Assembly: GCF_028009165.1 (NCBI RefSeq)
Contig: NW_026611614.1
Span: forward strand, 434,001-498,000
Length of the DNA: 64,000 nucleotides
Source of the DNA: Akanthomyces muscarius
Lineage: Eukaryota; Ascomycota; Sordariomycetes; Hypocreales; Cordycipitaceae
Direction: 5' to 3'
How positions within the stretch are numbered: position 1 is the stretch's first letter; each line of letters starts with the position of its first letter. Both the position numbers and the translations under genes were made by a program. The notes under the pieces were generated by a model that did not search any database, was not told where the DNA came from, and saw nothing but the letters and a program-made list of their open reading frames with translations. Positions 9,050 through 21,318 of the stretch are shown piece by piece.

Positions 9050-11040
9050 GAGAGTGTAGGATGAGCTAATACATAGATATGTACTTGTAAATTGATATCA
9101 ATTATAGGACAAAAATCAACGACGCTATTTATAGCTACTATCAGATAGGCATAAGCTCAAGTAGAGCGCCTATCCCGTCATACTTATCACGAATGCCGGC
9201 AAGCTTCCTATGTTTGATAAGCAGCTGCGGGCCGCTAGCTTCTAGACGGAATTGTAGTTTGTAAAGTACTTGCAGCTGTTGGGCTTGGTTCTTGCGTGCG
9301 ACACGTTTCTGCTCTAGCCGCGGCTGATTTCGTTTGTGAAGAATGCTGGCCTGGTATGCGCTTCATACGGGCTGGGCAATAATAATCCATCGAATGCAAA
9401 GGTCAGTAGCAGACTTTTTTGGGACGGCTACGGGAGGGGGGAGGTCGATGGTATGCAAGTTATATTCTTGCTAGCGGCTGACATTGTAGACACAAGTGCA
9501 CAAGGTGAAGCTCATTGCATAGGCATTGAGCAAGCATCAGGCGGAGGCATGAGCTTGCATATTCTTAGATTAGTAAAAACGACATTGTGTACCTTTGAGA
9601 TAGTTGCTGCTGTCAAGGCACCGCACTTATACGCAGTCTGGCTGGTTTGCTAGCACTCCCAGTCTGACGTGCATTACACTAGATACCCACGCGTCACGCC
9701 TTTATGGATGGAACTTTGAATGTCGTCCGTCATTCACTGCCATTTAATTTGCAGAGTAATTCCATGCCACCGCAATCGACATGATCTGATCTGCGTGGCC
9801 GAGATGTGTCACAGCATGATAGCTGGCAACAAAGCTTTTGGCAGTCGACGGTCCCGTCCAATATCGCGGGCGGGACGGGAAAAAACTCAGGTTGAGTCAG
9901 GTCTGGGGCTCTAGCCTGCGGCTTGATCATACTTACACATCCGAGACCGGCAGTCCAGCAAACAAAGCAGTGTTCTTTTAGGACTTGGTGCCGAGAGAAC
10001 GGGCCGCCGTGTCTCCCTTTGAAAACTTTCCAATGCGGAGCCTATGAGATGGACAGGATGGAGGACGATCCTCGCCCTTTTAGGTTTCACGTTGAAAAAG
10101 CGGAGCGGGGGGTTGCAGAATGTCTCACCTGTGTGCAACGGGAGACGTGATGCAGCAGCACAGATACATTAACGCGTAGCCACTCTGGTAGAGGTTACTT
10201 CCACAACATGCAGCACAAAGGCGGTTTGAGTGTCACTCTTTGCTGCTGCTCAAAAAAAAAAAAATTTGGGCGGATCTCGCGCTCGCCACTAGACCCGTCT
10301 ATTACCCTGTATCGTTTTTTCGTTTTTTCCTAGGCAAATACTGTTGACAGGTGCCAACGGCACTGGAAGAACGTTCTTCCGTATTCAGGAAGAAACATTT
10401 TCCTGTTTCGCCGAAAGCCGCAACAGAGCATTAATTGGTTGCACATATCAAAATCACGGCTGAGTTCAGCTGCTTCTCTCCCCACCAACAAGTCTCGGGT
10501 ACTCACCTAGCGGCGCTGCTTCGTACACTAAAATGGCTGCCGCTATAATCTTGTTATTAACCAAAAGTGTGACAGTCGTTTCGCTCTTATCAACTGCGTA
10601 TTGATGCTACTCTACATAATTCGTCTACCCCTGAAAAGGTTGGCCATCCGGTGTTATCGGCAACGCGGTTGATAGGCCCAAAGCACAACTGACAAAAAAA
10701 GAGGTAGCAGCTGTTAACTTAAGTCTGGTGGGGTAGACGGTAGAAGCTAGTCCTATATAGGTATAAGTTGTTCTCGTCTCCTCAGAATCTGTTCTCGTTT
10801 TATTACTGAGTAGCAGCCCTCAGTCACTGGTGCGCACCCCACTACGAAGGAGTGGGACCGTGGTGGTGGCTAGAAGTAGTCACAATGACAACTGCTACTC
10901 CAGTCGTTTCATTTGTTGTCTCTCATGATGTGTATATATACTTGAACGAATCTCTACATGGCATTCAGCAGCTTTACACTGAGCAAATCATTTCTATCAA
11001 ACTATTTAAATATCCAACGCGCCATATTAGCTGTTTCCAA
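9050..11040. other. Gene-free interval, about 2 kb
   Basis: Only short reading frames without homology or codon bias are present. There are poly(A) runs near 10252 and 10316. It probably contains promoter sequence for the flanking genes; no conserved element was recognised. Confidence 0.4.
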
Positions 11041-11463
11041 ATGAGCACGAACATAGACGATTCACGAGGGGATAAGACAGCTTCAAGAAGGGAGAACAAT
11101 CGACTTGCCCAGCAGAGGTTCCGAGAAAAGGCTAAGAGGAGGGAGCCTGAGCTTGAACGGGAGACTGCAACCGCCCATGAAGAAATTGCGGCCTTGTTGA
11201 AGGAGCAACAGGACCTGTGCCAGGAACGAGACGCCGTCGACCAGACACTGAAAAGCGCCACTATCCTTCGCGGTAGATTATCCAACGCGATGGTAGAGGA
11301 CGAATGGGGCCGTGTATGCGCCTTGGCTACCGATGTGTCACTCACTATCGACCTCATTAAGAGACACAAACAAACTGGGGTCACTTTGTCTCCACCAGAC
11401 CCCCGCGATACGCATCGTACGAGTCGAGTCCTTTGTGATTCCAACAGTTATAGCTTTACGTAA
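11041..11463 (+). CDS. Small bZIP-like transcription factor (140 aa)
   Basis: Residues 12-33 form a basic region with the bZIP core N-x2-A-Q-x-R-x-R (NRLAQQRFR), closest to the fungal Yap/AP-1 type, followed by a Glu/Leu-rich helix to about residue 65 that could be a short zipper. The tail (110-140) is polar. The frame is open further upstream to 10852, but those residues are hydrophobic and unlike a bZIP N-terminus, so the ATG at 11041 is preferred. No intron is needed. Leucine heptads are irregular, so dimerisation is less sure than DNA binding. It would act in the nucleus; targets are unknown. Confidence 0.65.
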   Translation: MSTNIDDSRGDKTASRRENNRLAQQRFREKAKRREPELERETATAHEEIAALLKEQQDLCQERDAVDQTLKSATILRGRLSNAMVEDEWGRVCALATDVSLTIDLIKRHKQTGVTLSPPDPRDTHRTSRVLCDSNSYSFT

Positions 11464-13434
11464 TTTGTTCTGCTCCTTGCAAACGTTACAGTAACTGCTA
11501 GGAAAGTACGATTTGGACTGAAAGCGGACTCATTAATAAATATATTTTGTCTCTAAATGGACTTCAGGAATTAAGCCACTTACTTGGACAGCAAACTAGG
11601 CGAGTCGCCCGTCTCATGTTACTATACAATAGCAGTTAGCCTGAGACAAGTTCCGATTCCGTTGTTCTAAAATTTCAGTTTATTCGTATCAAGCAGGTTG
11701 CAGCGATGGAATCTTCGGCGTGCGCAATCTGGGTCATAATACGAATGTGTATTCTCAGTCAGGTTTCTCTGCTATGTCGTGGCTCATGAAGCAATACGTA
11801 CGTAGCCATATCATGAGTTGGGAAAACCGATTAATAAGCTACTCAATCGGTAAAGAAAAAAAGGCCTAAACTTCCATTATTTATATCGATCTTCATTTCA
11901 CCAGTCATCGCTACCATAATAGTATCTCTCCCGTTAAAGTGTGTGCTAGGACGTTTCCCAAAGAGTTACTCCATTCAAAAAGCTAAAGTCGATGCTTGGA
12001 AGTAAGCGAGCTTCTTTGCGCCAGCTTAAGAGTTATTAAAGAAACATTTTTTTTCTTTCTATGCTGACCAAATATACCGGTGCCCAAGTTCATTTTCGAC
12101 GCGACAAAAGACTTTGTTTGCATCATGATGCCCGTTAGCAGGCTCTCGGAGCCTTCTTCCTCACCAAGGCCGAGAGAGGCACCAGGGCCCCTACGGCGAC
12201 CACTGTTGCTGCGAGAAGAGAACATCGAGGTATAACCCTAAGCTCTCGGAGCCTTCTTGAAGACAAAACTAAGATCAAGAAGCCGAAATGGACTGTATGT
12301 ATTTGTCGCCTATCTCACACGAAACCATGAGTCTAGCTTGCTAACACCTTTATCTACGCCTTTTCTTAATCGTGGCTCTTGCCTCTTCAATAAGGGAAAA
12401 GTCGTCCTATACGGAGATGTTGGTATAATTTGTCAAGAAATGTCACCACCAATTTCCCCACGCAGCTCTGCTTCGGGTTCTAGCAATCATCAACGTGGCG
12501 GGCTAAAGTTTCCACACTCTGGGAATCTTCTTTGCATAATACCAAATATGATAGGACAAAAGACCATCGTGCTGGTGCAACATTTGAAAGCTGTTGGAAA
12601 AACTTATAATTACCCCGATCCGAAATTCACGATAATCTAGAATGACCTTGAGCAGCTGAAGAAGACAACTAGCAGCCCTGAGCAGCTGATACGAATATAA
12701 GAGATCAATTCATATATTCAATCGACGATCGATCAAGCTAATAGTAAAGAATCTTATTGATAACACTATAAAACAGACAAAGCGGTCAAGTTTAGAGTTT
12801 TTGAATCGAGTTAGAAAGAGCGTAAGATAAGGCAATTGATTGGTAAGTAAATATATAAAAATGCATGGCCGCAAAACGAGTTGTAATTAGAGGCTATAGA
12901 GAACTTCCTAGCTATCCTGCCCGCTTCATTGCTCCACGCAAAAACAACCAGTCTCCAACCACATGCCGACAGCATATTATGCGAAGTACACTCGCTACAA
13001 CAACTTGTTAAAGCGCTTCATATTTAGTATTTATCAACAACCTCTGATGATTATAGCAATCCGCCACACATTGGTCGTCGGCCCCTAGGCCGACTGCTGT
13101 CGCCTCTCAAGTGCTAAGGAGCGCATCAATATTTCCACGATTTTTTTTGTATACCCTTCATGACAACAACGCAATGTAATAGCTTTTCGAGACTGGGCTA
13201 GACATCGCTACTCAGTAGTAAAGTCACCCAAACTCTGTTGCTGCTCGCTGCTCGCTACTCAAGCACGCTCAATTCGAGGCTGTTTCGCAACCCCAGATCC
13301 GTTCTGCATTCTTGATCTTGGCGATATAGCCAGACACATTTCTTCATCAAATATGTAGCACATCTAGTACCCTCCGATCAGTGTCAGAACTGTTGTCATA
13401 TAAGAGAATAGGCCGTTGTACTATACGTACCCGA
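11464..13434. other. Gene-free interval, about 2 kb
   Basis: A 16-bp direct repeat CTCTCGGAGCCTTCTT occurs near 12145 and 12243. Weak ORFs lie on both strands around 12.0-12.6 kb and none could be supported. Confidence 0.4.
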
Positions 13435-13686
13435 CTATGGGGATTTATGTAGTCTTGCGCGACAATCAGCCATGTGATTTTCCAATTTGCCACTAAGAAC
13501 ATGAACCGTAATTTCTGCTTGCAAGAGGTCCCGGCGTAGTTTTTCGTTGTCCTTCTCCAACTCCTTATTTATCCCATCTAACGCTTTCAATTTCCGATAT
13601 AAAGCATTGACACAGGCAGTATAAGCAATTGTCAGTCTTCCGTATCGGACACTGGCATCAGTGCGGGACAACTCGACGTTGGTCAT
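13435..13686 (-). CDS. Small coiled-coil protein (83 aa)
   Basis: A single-exon frame starting MTNVELSRTD. Residues 25-70 form a charged amphipathic helix (ALDGINKELEKDNEKLRRDL) predicted to coil; two cysteines bracket the helical part. No family is recognised. Regular heptads and an ATG start support a real gene, but the length leaves doubt. It resembles the 124-aa protein at 20885 only in being short and coiled. Confidence 0.45.
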   Translation of the reverse strand: MTNVELSRTDASVRYGRLTIAYTACVNALYRKLKALDGINKELEKDNEKLRRDLLQAEITVHVLSGKLENHMADCRARLHKSP

Positions 13687-14126
13687 AGTTCAGTGGAAAG
13701 GCTAGTTCAATTGATTATAGTGGTGCATAATTCGTAAGTTAGTGAAGGAGAAAGCGGTTGAAGAGGATCTATTTATATAAATTCGTACTTGGACACTATT
13801 GTACATTCCGGGGCGAACCGATAACGTCGACGACCTATATTCGGACCACCTATATAGTACCACTAAAAACAACTAATACTCTGATCTTGAGTGACTCGTG
13901 TACTCGATGTACTCGATACTCGTGAGTCGGGTGACTTAATGCTAGCGTCGACTATGAAAACTAGCCGTGTGCTTTGCCCCTATGGTAGTAGTTTGGGGAA
14001 GCTAGTGGAACTTGTTGCAGTTTGCATACAGGCATGGAAGAATATAGCGTGTATAAAGGAAAGATATCTAATAGATAGAAGGAAGGAAGACCAAACTCGT
14101 TATCACGGCCCAGGGGGTTGTCGTCG
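13687..14126. other. Gene-free spacer
   Basis: No coding signal. Short tandem 'actcg' motifs lie near 13890-13930. Confidence 0.35.
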
Positions 14127-16791
14127 CTAGGCCCCTACCTGGCTGTCGTACACGTCCGCATACACTGGCAAGTGACTGCGCATGCGTAGGGCGCTCACGG
14201 CCCCACGGACTGCCACGTCGCCGCCGACCACGAAAATGGCCTGCGCCTGTCTAGACTCTGCCTCTGCCATAACCTCTCGTGCGACCGTTTCGGGGGTTTC
14301 GTGGTGCGGCACTTGGCGGAGCTCCTGCATTGCGCCGAGTTTCTTTGAAAGTTTGGCAAGATCCTGCTCCGCTGCCCACCAGACCAGGAACCGCGGCGTC
14401 GTGCCGGCCACGGCCAGGATGGCCTTGCCGATGGCAAGTATGACAACGCTCTGAAAGAAGTGCGTTGCACTCAGCACGCGACGTATGGGGAGCTGTTGTA
14501 ACCAAATGGTGTGGCGTTGGGCTGGCTGCAGGCCGGGTCCTGCAAAATCACGCCCTACAAGAGCCGTCCAAGCGTGGCCGTCACCATTGGAAGCAATAGC
14601 AACAGCGCAATGCCAGTTGCTTGTCAAGGGGCTGCTTGCCGTGACCCAGCGCCGGGCGCCAAAGGACAACGCGCGGCGGCCGCGAACCTCCCACAACTCA
14701 TGATCAGCAATGGGCCGCCGATAGCAAGCTGTCGTCTTCCGCAAGGTCATCCACGGGATGCCCAGGCCGATGAGCGGGACAAGAAGCACCCAGACATCCG
14801 CCGAGCCAAAAATGCGACGGCCAAGTGTCCAGAGCCCCTGCTCTCGACTCACGATTCGCTGGAACACGGCAGTCACCAGCGTCATGAGCCACACGGCCAA
14901 GCTGCCTGACTTGTGTATGTGGCGCAAGACTCTGCTCTGGCCTCGCGACCGGGAATACCTCAGCAGCTGCACAGAGGCTAGCATCACTGCAACGTAGGCT
15001 ACCAACAGCGTCCAGACAACCACGGCGGCGACAAACGATGACGTGACCGGGCCCGAGTCCTCACTAGCCCATCTTGAAACAGATTTTGCAATGGCAAACC
15101 ATAGTAACCAGCACATGGCCCAGACACCCAATGCTACGTGCAGCATAGTGCGATCACAGAAGACGTCCGCCATTCGGTGCTTTACCCACAGTGGCAGAAA
15201 CCCTGCTAGCGCCCCATCGCACATACATGGGCGTAGCAGCAAATATGCAAAGCTGACAGCGGCATCCTGCTGCGATAGCATGGCTAGGCAAATGTTAGCA
15301 GCAGCAAGAGAGTATGCGCTCTTGGTCTGCTGAATCGCAATTGGGACCAGGGTTAAATTCGTAACTGTAATTACCACCGACGCCAGAGGTACCATGCGCA
15401 GCCGGCGAAAGAAAGTGCTGACACCGGTGTCGTGGATAGCCCCAGCTGATAGGCGAACCTCGCGCTCGAGTGCTGAAATGTCGGCAGAACCGTCAGAGAG
15501 GATCCGCACTTGGGGTCGTTCGTGAAAGACGAGCTTTCCGTAGAGTAGTGGCCAGTTCTCGAAGAGACTGTTCTTCAACGTTGGTAGGTCAACGTAGCCA
15601 TCTAAAATGATGAAGCTGTGTAACTTGTTCGATACGCTCAATGTTACCGCAAAGAGTACGCCTCTCTCATGCATCATGGATTTTGTGGCTGAGTCGCAGT
15701 CTCCGTTGGTGTCTCTCACGAGCGCGCGTTGACGAGACTGCCACAGGCAAACGTGCACCTGTTCGCCTTCCCAGAGAGTCTTAAGGGCCGTCGATACATC
15801 ACTGTCGGGGCCGGTCGCCAGAGCGTGCAGTTCTGGAAACTCGGCGCGACGGTAAGTCGCTAAGAGGGCAGGACTGCACACAAGAACTTTGATCTATTGT
15901 ATGTTAGAGACCTTTTGCAGTGAGAGTTGAAGGATTGGGAGCGAAACAGACATGATTAATTCCATTGTAATGATGCACATCACGGAGAACCAGGGTTCCG
16001 CCATGGCATAGGCAGGCTAATACTGCTAGAAGGGCTTCCTTTGGTCAGCAAAGTTTGGTTTCAAAAGCATTGCCAGAACTGTGTTTCGTACAGAGCTCCA
16101 ATTGACAGTTGAGCACCAACACATTATCACCGGGCTTGATGCAGAGATCTTGCCCAAATCGCCCAACATTGCTCAGAAACTCTGCATGCGTCGTGACTTT
16201 CAGGTGCAGGTCTTCCACTTCGTCAACATGGGCCGCGACTTTTGTTGATTTTGCTACCTGACTTGTTAGGTAGTGTATACTGACAGCAGCGCCTTCTGGC
16301 CGAGCTTCGTCTAGAAATGGCTGGCCACTTCTAGTATCCCATTCCTCAGGTCCGATCTGGATAAATCGTACTCCTTTGATGTATTTTGGTGTTTCAACCT
16401 TTGACGTATACGCTACGTACTCGGTTTTGAAGGCTTGGCAAATGCGGGCCAGGCATTCAGTTGCGAAAGGTCTCTCAGCCTGAAGGATAATGCAATGTAA
16501 GCCGCATGACATAATGCCAAGAAGTACCGTGATAGCGTCAGAAGCATCTCTTGTGTAAAGTAGGATGACGCGTTTGGTGTTCTCCCTTAAATTACATTTG
16601 AGATACGCAGCAGTGGTTTGGGCTCTGAACGCGAGCAAACCGTACGTGGTGTCGCCATTAGTATCTCGGATTGCGACAGAGTTAGGGCTCGCTTTGTTGT
16701 AGAATTCTGAGGTCAGAGTTTTTGAAGAACCAGGCACTGGCGAAGGCGACAATTTTCTCGAAGACGGCATGGTACGGAAATAGAGTTGCAA
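14127..16791 (-). CDS. TmpL-like membrane protein: degenerate adenylation domain + TM region + FNR-like domain
   Basis: Model: exons 16791-16092, 16025-15952, 15893-14127 (846 aa; an in-frame ATG at 16770 could also start it). Intron 1 (66 nt, GTACGA, CTGAC, CTAG) removes an otherwise in-frame TGA at 16047-16045; intron 2 (58 nt) has CTAAC and TAG. Residues 1-260 match the first half of an AMP-binding domain. About 417-650 is a polytopic membrane region, and 650-846 a ferredoxin-reductase-like end with a WHCAVAIAS segment and a C-terminal PVYADVYDS. This order is that of fungal TmpL-type proteins, linked to redox homeostasis. Oddities: the phosphate loop expected as TSGSTGKPKG reads TSQVAKSTKV, roughly 150-180 residues of the adenylation core are absent, and the glycine-rich nucleotide loop is not evident. 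It may be a regulatory relic or a decaying gene with an intact frame. Confidence 0.7.
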
Positions 16792-17077
16792 GATAGCGTA
16801 GTAGGCTTATGTTGGTTGTAATATCAGGGAAAATCATTCTCAGCGCGGGGCAAGGCAACCTTTAAATACCTAGAATTGGTTGAGTATTAGTCTAGTAACC
16901 TGAGCACAGACCGAAGCCGGAACTGGTTTGTGATCAACGTTGAGCGAAAAGTGCGTTCAGCCACAGACGTCCAGTGGCTTCTTCGGCATAAATACTTCTA
17001 AGTTTCCTCGGAGCCGTTATTTTGAATGATCGATATGCGTTACTCTCTTTTTAAACTGATTGAGCGGTAGACGCTAA

Positions 17078-17463
17078 TGTGATGCCGGATAATGCGCTCG
17101 ATGCGAGCGCGCCACTGCATTCTTACATTGCAACTATAAAAGCCTGGTACCCTGTAGCAGGTAGTGAGAATTCAACCTTTTTTCCCTAGTATAATACATT
17201 TTTAAAATACTGCAATTGATTGATTATAAAGCCTTGTATCTGCGGGCAGGAATTGCCCTTCTGGGCATTCTCCTTCGACCCACGATAACGACTTAATGTT
17301 AAGGCCCCCCGCCACAATCCGCGAGACACGAAATCAACCTGCGCGAGGCAACTCAACCCGGATTAACTTGATTCTCGAACATCGCGATTAATCACTTAAA
17401 GGCGCACTCTATTATATTAATACTCAACACACCACCCTCACGGAGCAATACCCTAGAATACAC
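17078..17463 (+). repeat. LTR family B, internally deleted copy
   Basis: Starts TGTGATGCCGGATAATGC and carries the same TATAAAAG box and CTTCGACCCACGATAACG segment as the full copy, but loses about 70-80 bp before the 3' end. Confidence 0.7.
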
Positions 17464-17681
17464 TAAGAAATCTGTTCCCTTTTTTTCTTTTTCTTAGCTC
17501 TTTAAAAGTCACTCATCTAGGACCTAATAGCGAGACTTTTAATGCATATTAATATTGACTTATCTTTAAGTGTAATTACCTAACGTTACAATTTCAATAG
17601 TTATGATATAAAATTAGCTATAAAAGGCCATCTAAGGTAACTACTTTAATATTATTGTTATTCATTATTACCCTAACTAGT

Positions 17682-18130
17682 GTGATGCCGGATAACGCGC
17701 TCAATGCGTGCGCGCCACACTGCCCTTGTATTGTAACTATAAAAGCCTGGTACCCTGTAGCAGGTAGCAGAATTTCAACCTTTTTTCCCTTAACATAATA
17801 CATTTTTGAAATACTGCGATTGATTGATTGCAAAGCCCTGTATTTGCGGGCAGGAATTACCCTTCCGGGCATTCTCCTTCGACCTACGATAACGACTCAT
17901 TGTTGAGGCCCCCGCCACAACGCGCGAGACGCGAACTCGACCTACGCAGAGCAACTCAACCTGAATTGACTTAATTCTTAAAGATCGCGATTGATCACTC
18001 GAAGGCGCCTTTTGTTATACCGATATTCAACACACAACCCTCACGAGTAATACCTTGATATTAGAGCATGTGGAATATTTCTACGAGTCAGCGCACGGCT
18101 TTGCTTGGTGTTTGTGTTCCCAGAATCACA
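17682..18130 (+). repeat. LTR family B, full-length copy (449 bp)
   Basis: TGTGATGCC...CAGAATCACA with a TATAAAAG box about 60 bp from the 5' end, which sets its orientation. Flanked by CTAG on both sides (ACTAG if one base is shared), a probable target-site duplication. No internal retroelement sequence adjoins it, so it is a solo LTR. Confidence 0.75.
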
Positions 18131-18151
18131 CTAGGCTTAGCCTATCCAGTA

Positions 18152-18396
18152 TGTCACGGGTTAGACCCTGAAGGTGACTCGGGCTGAAGCCCTCGTTGCA
18201 TCGTCACGATGAGGTGGACCGCGACCGCGCGGTCACGATACCCATGTCCAACGGTTACCTACTCAACCACGCCATGGTCAGTGCGTCGACGATATTTCAG
18301 GATAGATCCAGGGGATCTCTCCTCTTAATTCTTTAATTCTTCCTCTTTGTAATAAGATCGTTAGTTAGATTGAATAAATCTTTCCAAACCCTCACA
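18152..18396 (+). repeat. Solo LTR, family D (245 bp) with 5-bp TSD
   Basis: Starts TGTCACGGGTTAGACCC and ends AAACCCTCACA. The flanking CAGTA at 18147-18151 and 18397-18401 is an exact five-base target-site duplication, showing a clean solo LTR left by LTR-LTR recombination. Confidence 0.8.
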
Positions 18397-18903
18397 CAGT
18401 ACTTCTATAGGTAATAATAAGGGGAGGGAAAACTAGAGTGCCCAGGGAAAACCTCCCCTTCTATCTATTCCGGTGCTAGTTCGGTTCAGCGTATAGGTGA
18501 GGTCATTGCGAACCCCTTCTCTCAATATTTTAAAGTGCCGTCTTTATGTACATGCCCGCAGCCGTGCTGGTCCGGGCCGGGGGCGCCTTAGGGCGGTGAC
18601 GGGCTCGGCAGCGTGTTTCGTGGCTGGGGGGGAGGGTGGTTAGGGGGTCGTGCGGTGCGCGAAGAGTTTTGATCGAATTGTCGATAAAGTCGCCCGTAAC
18701 TACCGCCGGCTAGTAGCTGATGACGAATATAGCGTAAAGCTTGAGTTACCACTACACTATCAAGCATACTAGTGCATGATGAAAGTAACAAAAATCAGAG
18801 AGTGGCATAATATACTATAATAGATAGTCTTCTAAATTATATACTACTTAGCTTTACTACCTCTCTTTGTCACATGTGTGCGTTCTAGTTTGGGAAGACG
18901 TGA
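18397..18903. other. Gene-free interval
   Basis: Holds an inverted repeat (GGGGAGG...CCTCCCC, 18421-18460) and a GC-rich stretch at 18550-18660. No gene could be supported. Confidence 0.4.
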
Positions 18904-19470
18904 CTATTTCATGTGCGATAGTACATCACGCCATGCAAAGGCCAGTGCTATTAACACTGCCTCCTCGCGGACTATCGCATAGTGCTCCTTCGGTGTCTCT
19001 CCATAATCCGGCTTTGTCTGGACAGACATGGGCTCCTCAGGAGACACTGCTTTCAAGAATTGTAGATCATAAGAGCCGCCAAACATGTTGCATTTCTTTG
19101 CAACAGCAATTTCTTCCCCTCCTGACTCGATAGCAAGCGGACATCCGAAGGTTCGAGTGTCTACGCTGCAGCGAAGTGGCATGGCCGAGCCTTCCACGTC
19201 GAATGTCCCTCTATCTGCATAGCCCTGGCCATCTTCGACGCCGGCGAGAGACAGGTTGAGATAGTCTGATGAAGACATCAGACTATCTGTAAGAACTTTT
19301 TTAATCTGTATCTTGTTGCTGGACTGTTCGAAATGTACGTGGTACTCCGTAGTGCCGTTTCTGGATTTGATGTGAGCTTGGCCCTGTACCAGTACAGCCG
19401 TCTTATACGTTTCTCCGTCTGGCCCTGTAGCCACCACATCTTCTTGTCCCACGATTACTCTGTACTCCAT
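18904..19470 (-). CDS. Hypothetical protein, 188 aa, single exon
   Basis: Starts MEYRVIVGQEDVV. It is predominantly beta-rich with a Gly/Glu-rich turn (ESGGEEIAVAKKCNMFGGSY) at about 115-135 and a hydrophobic C-terminal helix with EEAVLIALAFAWRDVL. The beta-strand run followed by a final hydrophobic helix is reminiscent of tubby/LURP-like barrels, but the match is by shape only. Three cysteines lie in the middle. Both flanks are gene-poor. No signal peptide is visible, so it is probably cytosolic or membrane-peripheral. Confidence 0.6.
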   Translation of the reverse strand: MEYRVIVGQEDVVATGPDGETYKTAVLVQGQAHIKSRNGTTEYHVHFEQSSNKIQIKKVLTDSLMSSSDYLNLSLAGVEDGQGYADRGTFDVEGSAMPLRCSVDTRTFGCPLAIESGGEEIAVAKKCNMFGGSYDLQFLKAVSPEEPMSVQTKPDYGETPKEHYAIVREEAVLIALAFAWRDVLSHMK

Positions 19471-20884
19471 CTTGCTTGATAATAGTTCCTTTTGAACTGG
19501 AGTAGGGCTACTGGGTAATACACGGCTTATATAGAGTCTGTCTGCACAGTCATATTATTAGTGCTACGCTACTATAGGATGCGTCACTATATACTGTAGG
19601 GGACACATCTAGCTGTGCACTGTAGGCAGGCAGTTTGGCAGAGGAATTATTAGTCAGAAGAGGTGGCTTCTCCACCCACACAGAACTTAGCCTCATCATC
19701 ATCGCCAATACAACCAATTGATCCTCATTAATTCTCTCCCTGTGCGCTTTATTTTAGAGCCTTGATGCACAAGCGTCTAGGCCCTAGCTAAGCAGGAGTA
19801 AAGGCTCTACCGCAAAGCTGAAGCCATTTCAGTCCACGTACGTGCATAGTTCTGGCAGGGACTTTGATATGGCTGGATCTGCCTCATGGGTCCCTCGCAG
19901 GCACCCAGCAGCGGACCCCACGCTCTGGCAGCAGCTCTAGCGGAAGCCGTCGGGATAATCCTGACACATCTGCTTCGTGTCTATCATGCCATGGCATAGC
20001 TCGTCGTGATCGTCGTGATCATTCCACATGTCCGAGGCATAATCCGGCTCTTGCATGCCTATGCCTAGGAACCATGGTACGTACCACTTTGGTATGTGCA
20101 TTCCTTCTCACGCGGCTGGCTCGTGTTGAAGGCCCTGCTGCACTATACGCATAGCGCTATCCTTGACGCGGCAGCAACCTTGCGCTGCGCACGTTTTAAT
20201 CCGCAGTGAGTGAGTGGACAAGCCTTACTGCTTTAGAGGTGGCCATGGCGATCATACAACGCAGAGAGAGCAATCTACAGCGGATGACTAATGATATGAG
20301 TTACTCGCCACGTTAGGGGCACTATGTGTGTCTATCTATGAGCGTAGTTGTGGAAAATCTACTATGTATAGTACTGTATACCGAGGGGGAGCTAGGTAAA
20401 GATCTAGCGAGGAGCTTCTTCTGGCGCTAATAATGCTAATAGGCGGGTAGAGTAATGATGAGAGCAGGATGTGAGTAGTTAAAAGTCTACTACCAATCTA
20501 GAACAAGATGATCAGCTACCGGTATGACATTTTACCTACTCTTGAGCTTAAGAGTACTATAGTAACGCGCATGTCTACTCTACCCGTCAACGCGCCACGC
20601 TTTCCTTGTTGATAAGCAACAGCGTGATGACCTCTCCCCAGCATAGTAACATGGAGAGAGGGCGAGAGAGAGATAGTTGCCGTTTGACACGATCGAAGCA
20701 CATCAGTAAGAACCATATATAATATATGTCGTGGCAGGGCGCTAACGGCGAGCGGATAAGCGGCTGTGCATCGTTGTGAGCCCTTCCGAGGTGCGGTTGA
20801 GCCCTCGGCTGCTAGACGGGTATAGCTGAAAAACATGCCCTAGGCATGAGAAAGTGTTTGATCTCGTTTTTTTTTTTTCAGAAA
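19471..20884. other. Gene-free interval, 1.4 kb
   Basis: No supported gene. Several reading frames at 20516-21071 on the minus strand are low-quality and overlap the gene at 20885. Confidence 0.4.
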
Positions 20885-21318
20885 ATGAGCAATCATTCAA
20901 CCAGTACATATCAACTACTAGCCCGACAAGTCGGGAAGACCTTTGAGGTGGTCTTGGCAGACGCTGGTGAGGATCACGCCAGCAGGACAGTGTCAGTAAG
21001 GAAACTCGAGAGCGACGTATATCCTGGGGGCTGACTATTTTCCAAATTGTGTAGTCCCCGAGGAGACTCACTGCCGAAGTTAAGCGGCTGCAGGGGGAGA
21101 GTCAGGCACTTTCAGAGCAAGTTCAACAGCTGTCGGACGCCCTAGAGATGGAAAGCGAGCAGAGGCTTGTCGCTGAAGTGGAAGGCACCGTCGTGGAGCG
21201 CACAGACGAAGTGCGACAATACCAGACAGCGCTAACAAAATGCTTCCGGGAGCTGGACAGGGCGCTGCCCGCGCTTAATATCCTACGGCAGGTCACAGTA
21301 GAAGCTGTAGAAACGTAG
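20885..21318 (+). CDS. Small coiled-coil protein, two exons (124 aa)
   Basis: Exon 1 is 20885-20995 (37 codons), exon 2 is 21055-21318. The 59-nt intron has GTAAGG, CTGAC 19 nt before the acceptor, and GTAG. The junction is in phase 0 and restores one open frame. Residues 42-85 are a Gln/Glu/Leu-rich coiled coil (LTAEVKRLQGESQALSEQV); the rest is helical. No family is recognised. An upstream in-frame ATG at 20846 adds a phenylalanine run encoded by a poly(T) tract and is probably not used. Canonical splice signals support a real gene; function is unknown. Confidence 0.6.

Noticed and set aside
12257..12640. 127-codon plus-strand ORF
   Set aside because: No conserved motif and unusual composition; could not be distinguished from chance.
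16045..16047. In-frame TGA as proof that the TmpL-like gene is a pseudogene
   Set aside because: A 66-nt intron with GTACGA donor, CTGAC branch and CTAG acceptor removes it and rejoins the frame with sensible sequence.
17618..18020. ORFs within the LTR nest
   Set aside because: They lie inside LTR family B copies and are repeated or broken in the other copies.
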